Assembly (NCBI GenBank): GCA_900547305.1
Contig: URGH01000067.1
Coordinates: 1-13,589, forward strand
Length of the DNA: 13,589 nucleotides
Direction of reading: 5' to 3'
Source of the DNA: an uncultured Oscillospiraceae bacterium
Lineage (GTDB): Bacteria; Bacillota; Clostridia; Oscillospirales; Acutalibacteraceae
The notes beneath the pieces are model-generated. The model was not told where the DNA came from. It was given only the letters and a program-made list of their open reading frames with translations, and made no database searches. Numbering within the stretch: the stretch's first letter is position 1; every line of letters starts with the position of its first letter. This document shows, one piece after another, positions 6,851 to 13,589 of this stretch. Both the position numbers and the translations under genes were made by a program.

Positions 6851-8968
6851 ATGAATAAAAAAATCAGCCTAATAAGGATTGCAAGCTTTCTCTTTGCGTT
6901 TGCCGTGCTTTTAAGCTTAAACGTATCAGCCGCACCTCAAAGGACTACCTCTGCAAAAACCGAGGAAAAGCCTTTTGAGACCTATACATATTGGCAAGAC
7001 TTAGGTGCAAGCGAAAAAACAATGGTATACTGTAAGCCGATGTATAAGGTCAAAACGGTTATCAATGCAAACGTATTAAATATTCCGTCCTTCGGAAGTA
7101 TCAACGATATTACAGCCGATAACGGAAAAATATATATACTTGACAGCACAAATTCAACAGTTTATGTGCTTGAAGGCGATTATTCGCTTTATAAAAAAAT
7201 CGATACCGTAACCTATAACGGCGAAAGGCTTTCATTTGACGGGGCAAGCGGTATTTTTGTAAAGAATGAACAGATCTATATAGCCGACACGAAAAACGCG
7301 AGAATTTTAGCGCTTGATACGAACGGTAACGTTACGGCTTATTTAACCCTGCCCGAATCTAAGCTTATTCCCGATAATTTCAATTACAGCCCTATAAGGG
7401 TTGCGGTTGATTCAAGAGATTATATTTACATTGTAAGCGAAGGCTCGTATTACGGGGCGCTGGTTTATTCGCCTAAAATGGAATTTTTGGGATTTTACGG
7501 TGCGAATTCCGTTCCGGCGTCTGTCGGTGAAATTTTAACCGAATTTGTTACAAAGCTTTTTTCAACCAATGAAAAAAGAGCGGCTTCGGTAAGAGCGCTG
7601 CCCTATCAGTTTACGGATTTTGCAATAGGTCCGGGCGATTTTATTTATACAGTAACCTCTACAAACGAAAGCGCCGTTAAGGGTCAGGTAAAAAAGCTTA
7701 ATCCGGGCGGTAGGGACGTTCTTAAAAAGAGCGATTATAATTTTGCGGACGATTCCGCAAAGCTTATTAAGACCGAAAACCTGAATTCAATAGACGTTGA
7801 TTCCGACGGATTTTTTTATGCGCTTGACAGCGGTGTTTATAACCGTATCTTTTGGTACGATAAGGAATGTAACCTTATGTGCGTATTCGGCGGAGGCACA
7901 AATTCGCAAACTCAAAAGGGAACGTTTTCAAAGGCGGATACGCTTGCAATAAACGGAACCGATATTGTGGTTTCCGATTCCGTGAACAAAAATATTACGG
8001 TATTTTCAATAACCGATTACGGTAAGGCTGTGCGAAAGGCTCAAACAGCAACCTTAAACGATAATTACAGCGAAACCGCCGAGGAATGGAAAGAGATAAT
8101 AAAGCTTGATAAGAATAATCAGTTAGCATACAGAGGACTTGCAAAGGCCTACTATTCCTCTGGCGACTATGATAAGGCGCTTGAATATGCGAAATTAGGC
8201 GCGGATAAGGAAACCTATGCCGACGCGTTCGGTAAAGAAAGAACAAGATTTTTTGAAAAGAATTTTACCTTTGTTTTCTTGCTGGTAATTTTTATTGCCG
8301 CGCTGCTTACAGTGCTTATTTATATAAAGCGTAAAAAGAAAATCGTGCTTATTAAAAATGCAAAGCTTAAAAATATGCTTGAATGCATTCCGCACCCGTT
8401 TGAAAGCTTTAGGCTTGTTAAGGAAAAGGGCTTAGGCTCTTTGCCCTTGGCTACCGCCGTTTTAGCGGTTTATTATATTATTTTCGCAATAAGCGATAAG
8501 GCTTCGGGCTTTGCTTTCAACCGTTTTGACGCCGAGAATTATAATTCGTTTTACGTTTTGTTAAAAACAGTTGCGCTGGTTATGCTCTTTGTTTCGGCAA
8601 ACTGGCTTGTATGCGTTTTAATGGGCGGTATCGGTAAATTCAAAGAAATTTACATTGTTACCTGCTACAGCCTGCTGCCTATAGTTTTTGCGCAGATCAT
8701 TTATCTCTTAATGACGCATATACTTTCACCCGATGAATTTGCATTTATTACTATATTTAAAACAGTTTGTATTCTCTATACATTTTTCATTTTAGCCGTT
8801 GGCGTTATGAAGGTACATAATTACGAATTCGGCAAATACGTCGGCACAACCGTTGTTACGGCGATAGCGATGATTATAATCGTTTTCCTAATATTTATGG
8901 TTTGCCTGTTGGCTCAGCAGGTTTACGGCTGGATAGCAACAGTATTTACCGAAATAAGATACCGATAG
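6851..8968 (+). CDS. Membrane protein with extracellular NHL-like beta-propeller, TPR hairpin and C-terminal Yip1-like domain
   Basis: A 705-residue protein of unknown role. It starts with a signal peptide ('MNKKISLIRIASFLFAF...', likely cut near VSA-A). Residues about 80-390 hold about six repeated blades of the NHL/six-bladed propeller type, each with a pattern like 'DITADNGKIYILDSTNSTV', 'GIFVKNEQIYIADTKNARI' or 'SIDVDSDGFFYALDS'. Residues about 410-460 form a TPR-like helical hairpin (AYRGLAKAYYSSGDYDKALE). A membrane helix (about 472-492) ends in KRKKK, a stop-transfer that places the next part inside. Five further hydrophobic segments (about 527-547, 567-590, 600-625, 630-655, 663-690) make a Yip1-like membrane domain. 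This predicts an outward-facing propeller joined to a six-helix membrane anchor. It lies four bases after the first permease pair and 16 before the DUF5696 gene, so it probably serves the same glycan system, perhaps in surface binding, scaffolding or sensing. That role is inference; the domain reading is fairly firm. Confidence 0.8.
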   Translation: MNKKISLIRIASFLFAFAVLLSLNVSAAPQRTTSAKTEEKPFETYTYWQDLGASEKTMVYCKPMYKVKTVINANVLNIPSFGSINDITADNGKIYILDSTNSTVYVLEGDYSLYKKIDTVTYNGERLSFDGASGIFVKNEQIYIADTKNARILALDTNGNVTAYLTLPESKLIPDNFNYSPIRVAVDSRDYIYIVSEGSYYGALVYSPKMEFLGFYGANSVPASVGEILTEFVTKLFSTNEKRAASVRALPYQFTDFAIGPGDFIYTVTSTNESAVKGQVKKLNPGGRDVLKKSDYNFADDSAKLIKTENLNSIDVDSDGFFYALDSGVYNRIFWYDKECNLMCVFGGGTNSQTQKGTFSKADTLAINGTDIVVSDSVNKNITVFSITDYGKAVRKAQTATLNDNYSETAEEWKEIIKLDKNNQLAYRGLAKAYYSSGDYDKALEYAKLGADKETYADAFGKERTRFFEKNFTFVFLLVIFIAALLTVLIYIKRKKKIVLIKNAKLKNMLECIPHPFESFRLVKEKGLGSLPLATAVLAVYYIIFAISDKASGFAFNRFDAENYNSFYVLLKTVALVMLFVSANWLVCVLMGGIGKFKEIYIVTCYSLLPIVFAQIIYLLMTHILSPDEFAFITIFKTVCILYTFFILAVGVMKVHNYEFGKYVGTTVVTAIAMIIIVFLIFMVCLLAQQVYGWIATVFTEIRYR

Positions 8969-8976
8969 AAGGGGAG
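8969..8976 (+). promoter_or_regulatory. Ribosome binding site supporting a TTG start
   Basis: AAGGGGAG lies eight bases before TTG 8985, directly after the upstream TAG. The TTG is followed at once by a lysine/arginine-containing signal sequence with a lipobox, so it is the real start although it is not ATG. Confidence 0.8.
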
Positions 8977-8984
8977 TAGAGCAA

Positions 8985-11225
8985 TTGAAAAACAGATTAT
9001 TCAGAATATTTGCGCTTTTGGTAGCTCTTATAACCCTTTTAGGCTTGGCAGGCTGCGGAAATGATAAATCGCTTGTGACCTTTTTAAATTTCGGCGATCA
9101 AAGCTTTGATTCGGAGTATGTAAACGGCAAGGTATGTGAGAATGACAGATTTGAGCTTTATTGGGATAACTCGTTAAAGCGGGTAAGCTTTGCAGATAAG
9201 CAGAGCGGAGCGGTTTGGGGTCAAATACCTGCCGAGGCGCAAAACGGAGCTGCCGAGAACGGCGTTAAAAAGAAAAACCATCCGCAGCTTGAATCTGCTT
9301 TGCAGGTAAACTATCAAGACCCGAAATCCTTTGATGAAATTACATTGTATTCCTATACCGGAGCCGTTCAAGAGGGCGAAATTTACACCGAAAAGATCGA
9401 TAACGGATTAAAGGTTATTTATGAATTTACCGAGTTTGATATAGCTGTGCCGGTTGAGTATACAATAGGCGAAGATTCCTTCGCGGTAACCGTTGATCCA
9501 AAGGAGATTGCGGAGGGAGAGGAGTATAAAGTAACCTCAGTAGCATTAGAGCCATTCCTATGCGGATTGAAAAACAACTCCGAAAACAGCTTTCTTTTCT
9601 TCCCAGACGGTTCAGGCGCAATTGTGGAGCCCGTAGGCGAGCAGGCGGTCGGGAACGTCGGCTCTAAGGAGGTTTACGGCGGTGATTCGGCTTACAGAAA
9701 ATTCGGTACGTCTACAACCTCAGAGCAAATCAAAATGCCGATTTTTGCCGCTAAAAAGGGCGACAGTGCAGTGCTTGGGGTTATCTCGTCGGGAGCGCCG
9801 TCTGCAAGTATAAATTGGAATATCGGCTCAAACGACATCGGTTATTCAACCGTTTACCCATCATTCCGTATAAGAGGCTTTAAAAATATCGAAAGACCCG
9901 AAAATTTCATAACCACCACAACGCTCGGCAATTTTAAGGTTTTTGATAAGGGTATTTTAACCACGCCCGTTAAAGCGGAATATTTTGTTTTAAGCGGCGA
10001 AAAAGCAAGCGTTTACGGTATGGCGGAAAAATACCGCGATTATTTAAAGAAAAATTCGGGACTTGAAAAATCCGAAAATAAAGAGGTTGACGCAAGCTTT
10101 AAAATCATCGGCGCAACCCTTCAGCCCGATTTTATCTTAGGTATTCCCACAACAAAGCTTTTCCCCCTTACAACGGCGGCGGAAGCGGAAAAAATTGCAA
10201 ATGAGCTGTCGGAAAAAATCGGCAGTAACATAAATTTAAACCTTTTGGGGTTCGGTCAAAGCGGAGTGGACGCACAAAAGGTTGCAGGCGGCTTTAAAAC
10301 GACAGGCAAGCTTGGAAATATGGAAAAGCTTTATTCCGCGCTTGATAAAAAAGGTATAAACGCTTTCCTTGATTATGACGTTATAGCCTTTAATAAATCG
10401 GGCGGAGGTTTTTCAAAGAAGGACGCCGCGGTATATTCAAGCGGTATGAGTATAACATATACAAGCTTTGACACCGTAAGCAAGACCTCAAACAACGACA
10501 GATTTTATTTGCTTTCAAGAAGTAATTTAAGCCGTGCTGTTGAAAAAATAATAAAGGTTTCAGCCCAAAAAGGCGTTTCGGGAATTTCATTAAATTCTCT
10601 CGGCACTACGGTTTATTCCGATTATGCAAATCAGGAAACATATTTGGCAAACAATATGGAAAATGATGTTGCAAAGCTTTTTACCGGTGTTAAAAAGGGC
10701 GGATATAAGCTGCTTTCCACCTCGGCAAACAGCTATGCGGCGGTAAATGCAGACTATGTGAACGACGCTCCGATATATTCCTCGGATCATATCGCGTTCG
10801 ACTTTGACGTTCCGTTTTATGAGCTTGTTTTCAAGGGCTACGTGCCGCTAAGCTCGGTATCTATAAATCTTTGTTCTGATAAAGAAGACGCGATACTTCG
10901 CTGTGCCGAAAGCGGAATTTCTCCTTCATACACGGTTTACGGCAATTTCCGAAAGGAGCTTGTTACAAACGATAATACGTTTATCTTCGGCTCAAGCTTT
11001 GACGGTATTAAGGAAGATATTTACAGCACCGTAAATAAAGCTAAGGATTATTTGAAGCTGACGGGAAATGCCGAAATCATAGGTTATGAAATAATAAATA
11101 AGGACGTCCGCATTACAAGGTTTGCAGGCGGCGGATACACGGTTGTAAATTACGGCGGGGCTCCTGTTGCTACACAGTACGGCGAGGTTGCTGCTAAAGG
11201 CTATATATACGGGAGGGAAGGATAA
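8985..11225 (+). CDS. DUF5696-type surface lipoprotein with a probable glycosidase-like barrel
   Basis: A 746-residue lipoprotein starting at TTG. The lipobox is L21-A22-G23-C24 (Cys codon 9054-9056), predicting a lipid anchor on the outer face of the membrane. The segment 'ENDRFELYWDNSLKRVSFAD' with following 'SGAVWGQIP' matches my memory of DUF5696 proteins, which often occur beside sugar ABC transporters in Bacillota. Residues about 35-350 look beta-rich. Residues about 375-650 alternate strands and helices like a TIM barrel ('GINAFLDYDVIAF' near 457, 'GVSGISLNSLGTTVYSDY' near 530, 'DHIAFDFDVPFYELVFKGYV' near 600). The C-terminus ('YTVVNYGG', about 715) resembles the beta-sandwich after some glycosidase barrels. 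It could trim or bind oligosaccharides before import, but I cannot name catalytic residues or a reaction. It sits just upstream of the second permease pair, overlapping it by one base, which is where a binding protein would be expected. Family call moderately sure; enzymatic role speculative. Confidence 0.72.
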   Translation: MKNRLFRIFALLVALITLLGLAGCGNDKSLVTFLNFGDQSFDSEYVNGKVCENDRFELYWDNSLKRVSFADKQSGAVWGQIPAEAQNGAAENGVKKKNHPQLESALQVNYQDPKSFDEITLYSYTGAVQEGEIYTEKIDNGLKVIYEFTEFDIAVPVEYTIGEDSFAVTVDPKEIAEGEEYKVTSVALEPFLCGLKNNSENSFLFFPDGSGAIVEPVGEQAVGNVGSKEVYGGDSAYRKFGTSTTSEQIKMPIFAAKKGDSAVLGVISSGAPSASINWNIGSNDIGYSTVYPSFRIRGFKNIERPENFITTTTLGNFKVFDKGILTTPVKAEYFVLSGEKASVYGMAEKYRDYLKKNSGLEKSENKEVDASFKIIGATLQPDFILGIPTTKLFPLTTAAEAEKIANELSEKIGSNINLNLLGFGQSGVDAQKVAGGFKTTGKLGNMEKLYSALDKKGINAFLDYDVIAFNKSGGGFSKKDAAVYSSGMSITYTSFDTVSKTSNNDRFYLLSRSNLSRAVEKIIKVSAQKGVSGISLNSLGTTVYSDYANQETYLANNMENDVAKLFTGVKKGGYKLLSTSANSYAAVNADYVNDAPIYSSDHIAFDFDVPFYELVFKGYVPLSSVSINLCSDKEDAILRCAESGISPSYTVYGNFRKELVTNDNTFIFGSSFDGIKEDIYSTVNKAKDYLKLTGNAEIIGYEIINKDVRITRFAGGGYTVVNYGGAPVATQYGEVAAKGYIYGREG

Positions 11226-12118
11226 TGAAAAAGCGCAAGGTCAAGGGCCTTGAAACCTTAAAATCCCGTTACGGATACATCTTTCTTGCCCCTTGGATAG
11301 TCGGTATGCTGATTTTCTTTATCGTGCCGATTGTACAGTCTGCATATTTTTCCTTTGCCGATATAACAATAGGCGATGGCGCCGTAACAAGATTTGTGGG
11401 GCTTGAGAACATCAAGTATTTGCTGTTTAAAGATACAAAGTATGTAAATAATCTTATTGCGGCATTTACGGATATGTTTATTTCGGTTCCGTTTATACTG
11501 CTTGTAAGTCTTATTTTAGCGGTGCTGCTGAACAATAAGTTCAGGGGAAGATTATTCTTCCGTTCACTGTTTTTCTTACCTGTAATAATTGCGGGCGGTT
11601 CGGTTTTGGACCTTTATTTAAGCGCGGCGTCCGGAAATGCCACAGAGGTTGCGGTCAATGAATCGGTTTCTTTCGGAATGGTCGATTTTTCGGCAATCTT
11701 CTCGGCGCTGAACCTTCCGGCTGCGGTTGAAACCTATCTTTCGGTAGGGCTTGATAACCTGTTTATGCTGGTTTGGCAAAGCGGAATTCAGATAATTCTG
11801 TTTATTGCGGGTCTCCAGTCGATTCCCGATCTGCTTTACGAGGTATCCGAGGTTGAGGGAGCGACCAAATGGGAGGAATTTTGGTTTATAACACTTCCGA
11901 GTCTCGGCAGAACAATGTTTCTTGTAATAGTTTTCACAATCGTTGAAAACATAACAAAAAGCAGCAACAAGGTAATAGAACAGGGCTATAAGTTTTTCAA
12001 TTCACTGGCATTCGGCAGAGGCTCGGCGGCACTTTGGCTTTACTTCCTTGTTGTAGGTATAATTGTGGCGCTGATCTTATTTATCTACAATAAGAAGCTT
12101 TTAAGGAGGTGGAGTTAA
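11225..12118 (+). CDS. Sugar ABC transporter permease, LplB/UgpA-type (second pair, subunit 1)
   Basis: A 297-residue membrane subunit. Its ATG overlaps the upstream TAA by one base (TAATG at 11223-11227), preceded by GGGAGG (11211-11216). The N-terminus 'GYIFLAPWIVGMLIFFIVP' followed by 'SAYFSFADITIGDG' is standard for the UgpA/LplB side. The EAA loop deviates: YEVSEVEGATKWEEFWFITLP has V and S for the two alanines and E for the usual D, while the central G, the A after it and the LP are kept. The region between the third and fourth helices (about residues 128-175) is longer and more polar than in the first-pair permease, with 'SAASGNATEVAVNESV'. Its partner follows directly. Which binding protein serves this pair is unclear from the locus. 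Confidence 0.92.
   Translation: MKKRKVKGLETLKSRYGYIFLAPWIVGMLIFFIVPIVQSAYFSFADITIGDGAVTRFVGLENIKYLLFKDTKYVNNLIAAFTDMFISVPFILLVSLILAVLLNNKFRGRLFFRSLFFLPVIIAGGSVLDLYLSAASGNATEVAVNESVSFGMVDFSAIFSALNLPAAVETYLSVGLDNLFMLVWQSGIQIILFIAGLQSIPDLLYEVSEVEGATKWEEFWFITLPSLGRTMFLVIVFTIVENITKSSNKVIEQGYKFFNSLAFGRGSAALWLYFLVVGIIVALILFIYNKKLLRRWS
12102..12110 (+). promoter_or_regulatory. Near-perfect Shine-Dalgarno before the last permease
   Basis: TAAGGAGGT, fully complementary to the anti-SD core, lies eight bases before ATG 12119 and inside the 3' end of the upstream permease gene. It is the strongest ribosome binding site in the window. Confidence 0.85.
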
Positions 12119-13024
12119 ATGACTTCAAAATCAGGTTACAGCAGTACGCTTCTCCGTCGAAAGGCTTCGGCCGCAATAATTTACTTAGCAAGGCTTTTGA
12201 TCCTTACAATTGTAGGCTATATTGTTTTATACCCGTTCTTTTATATGCTTGTTACGGCGATAAAGGATATAGACGCAATGCTTGATGTAGAGCATATTTG
12301 GATCCCCGTAACCTACAGCCTTAAAAGCTTTAAGGAAATTTTCGAGCTGTTGGATTTCGGAACGGCTCTGAAGCAAACCTTCCTTGTTCAAATTTCAAGC
12401 GCGGCAATAGAAACCTTTGTATGCGCCTTCGTTGCATACGGTTTTGCGAGGTTTAAATTTAAGGGTAAGCCGATATGCACGTTTTTCCTTATACTTTCCT
12501 TGCTTGTTCCTATTCAGATGTACAGTCTTTCAATGTCTGTAAACTACCGAAATCTTCATTTATTCAACACACCGTTTGTATATTGGCTGCCGTCGCTTTT
12601 AGGCGTCGGTATCAGAAGCGGTATGATGATATTTATTTATCAGCAGTTTTTCGTTAATCTGCCTAAGGAATTGGAAGACGCGGCTTATATCGACGGCGCA
12701 GGTCCCGTGAGGACATATTTTTCAATTGCTTTGCCGTCGTCAAGCGTGGTTTTGGTTACGGTTTCGGTGCTTTCCTTTGTTTGGCATTGGAATGAATATT
12801 ATCTCGCTTCACTTACCTTTTTATCCGATTCGGCGCCGCTTGCAATGGTTTTAAGCTTCCTTAAGGTCTATTTAAAGCAGGTCGGTATATACGAGGGCTG
12901 GCCGGAATATGCGTCCTTAGTCAGTGCGGCGTGCTTAATGTATGTAATAATTCCCCTTATACTCTATATGATTTTCCAACGGAAATTTGTCCGTTCAATA
13001 GACAGAGTGGGTATAACGGGATAA
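12119..13024 (+). CDS. Sugar ABC transporter permease, MalG/UgpE-type (second pair, subunit 2)
   Basis: A 301-residue membrane subunit whose ATG directly abuts the upstream TAA (no bases between). Features of the MalG/UgpE side: a basic N-terminus, a first helix ending 'VLYPFFYMLVTAIKDID', the segment 'AYGFARFKFKGK', and an EAA loop EDAAYIDGAGPVRTYFSIALP close to consensus. The strong WHWNEYYLASLTFL helix near residue 222 is typical of CUT1 permeases. With the preceding gene it forms a second complete permease pair. It is the last gene of the close-packed run; a 96-base gap follows. Confidence 0.93.
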   Translation: MTSKSGYSSTLLRRKASAAIIYLARLLILTIVGYIVLYPFFYMLVTAIKDIDAMLDVEHIWIPVTYSLKSFKEIFELLDFGTALKQTFLVQISSAAIETFVCAFVAYGFARFKFKGKPICTFFLILSLLVPIQMYSLSMSVNYRNLHLFNTPFVYWLPSLLGVGIRSGMMIFIYQQFFVNLPKELEDAAYIDGAGPVRTYFSIALPSSSVVLVTVSVLSFVWHWNEYYLASLTFLSDSAPLAMVLSFLKVYLKQVGIYEGWPEYASLVSAACLMYVIIPLILYMIFQRKFVRSIDRVGITG

Positions 13025-13120
13025 ATTAAGGTAATATGCTCGAAAGAGCTATTATAAACGGCAGAATTTTATTCGGCTTAACAATACCGGCAAATATATT
13101 GTAACAAAGGAGATAAAATT
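13025..13120 (+). other. Intergenic gap, possible operon boundary, no firm signal
   Basis: This 96-base AT-rich gap is the longest non-coding stretch in the window. It holds a short perfect hairpin, GCTC-GAAA-GAGC (13038-13049), with a GNRA-type loop but only four stem pairs and no T-run after it, so it is not a convincing terminator. TATATT (13095-13100) and TATTAT (13050-13055) resemble -10 boxes but neither has a good -35 at 16-18 bases. The only firm element is AAAGGAG (13106-13112), eight bases before ATG 13121. Confidence 0.45.
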
Positions 13121-13589
13121 ATGAAAAAAGCATTATCAATTTTATTATCAAGCGTTTTACTGATGACGGTAATAATAGCGGTACCGTTCACCACCTCGGC
13201 TGCAACCGATAGGGAGATCGATTTAGAAAAATCGGAGTTATTGATTACCAGTGACTCCACTGCTATGAAATACGATAACGGGAAATTGGAGCTTTCTGCA
13301 GAACAGTATTATTGGGATACTAAACCCATAGGTGCAGTCGGCAGTAAATCAACATGGTGTAAAGAGATAGGCTTAAAATATGAGGACGGTACTTTAGCAC
13401 AGCTTGAAAGCAGCAGGAAGTATGCGGTAACATTGAATTACACGTTTGTTAATAATAACGGGAACAACCAAGACGCACGCAATCTGCCGCAGATTGCCAT
13501 CGGTTATGACGGTAACGGCTCATCAACCTCTAAAGGTGCGTTTTATGTAGCCGCCGTAAAAAATCATGCAAAGACCGACGCAGGAAGCA
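13121..13589 (+). CDS. Secreted protein of unknown function, 3' end beyond the window
   Basis: The frame runs from ATG 13121 to the window end without a stop; 156 residues are visible. A clear ribosome binding site (AAAGGAG, spacing eight) and a typical signal peptide ('MKKALSILLSSVLLMTVIIA', likely cut after TSA near residue 27) support the start. The mature part is polar and looks beta-rich ('YAVTLNYTFVNNNGNN', 'LPQIAIGYDGNG', 'GAFYVAAVKNH'), which fits a carbohydrate-binding or cell-surface module, but I do not recognise a family. Given the context it may be another extracellular glycan-active protein of the same locus, for example a second large enzyme like the one at the left edge. It may also be transcribed separately because of the preceding gap. 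Confidence 0.8.
   Translation, partial: MKKALSILLSSVLLMTVIIAVPFTTSAATDREIDLEKSELLITSDSTAMKYDNGKLELSAEQYYWDTKPIGAVGSKSTWCKEIGLKYEDGTLAQLESSRKYAVTLNYTFVNNNGNNQDARNLPQIAIGYDGNGSSTSKGAFYVAAVKNHAKTDAGS

Noticed and set aside
13038..13049. GCTC-GAAA-GAGC hairpin as a transcription terminator
   Set aside because: The stem has only four pairs and no T-tract follows; it may be chance or a minor RNA structure.

Overview
The window reads as one tightly packed, plus-strand carbohydrate-use locus from a Gram-positive, low-to-moderate GC bacterium, most likely a Clostridia-type Bacillota of a fibre-degrading gut or rumen community. The evidence is strong AGGAGG-type ribosome binding sites before every visible start, a TTG start, a LAGC lipobox, lysine-rich Gram-positive signal peptides, uniform codon use, and protein families common in that group. 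The taxon is inferred from style and family content, because no rRNA or marker gene is present.

Layout: (1) the 3' part of a large glycoside hydrolase family 16 protein (1-2202), beta-1,3-glucanase/laminarinase type by motif, with accessory domains; (2) a 936-residue secreted protein that fuses two carbohydrate-binding-like beta-sandwiches and a helical linker to an ABC-transporter solute-binding domain (2228-5038); (3, 4) a first pair of CUT1-type sugar permeases (5042-6846); (5) a membrane protein with an extracellular NHL-like beta-propeller, a TPR hairpin and a C-terminal Yip1-like membrane domain (6851-8968); (6) a DUF5696-type lipoprotein that looks like a beta-sandwich followed by a glycosidase-like barrel (8985-11225); (7, 8) a second CUT1-type permease pair (11225-13024); (9) after a 96-base gap, the start of another secreted protein (13121 to the window end). 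The first eight genes are separated by at most 25 bases or overlap by one base, so they are probably one transcript. Its promoter would lie upstream of the window.

Proposed working model: the exported GH16 enzyme cuts an extracellular beta-glucan. The binding-module/solute-binding fusion captures oligosaccharides at the polymer or cell surface, and the permeases import them. The NHL-TPR-Yip1 protein and the DUF5696 lipoprotein form a poorly characterised surface part of the machine. No ATPase is encoded here, so a shared MsmX/UgpC-type ATPase elsewhere would be needed. No regulator, tRNA, rRNA, mobile element, CRISPR array or long non-coding stretch was seen. The most interesting point is the combination: four permeases with only one recognisable binding protein, which lacks a lipobox, and two large surface proteins of unknown role between the two permease pairs.
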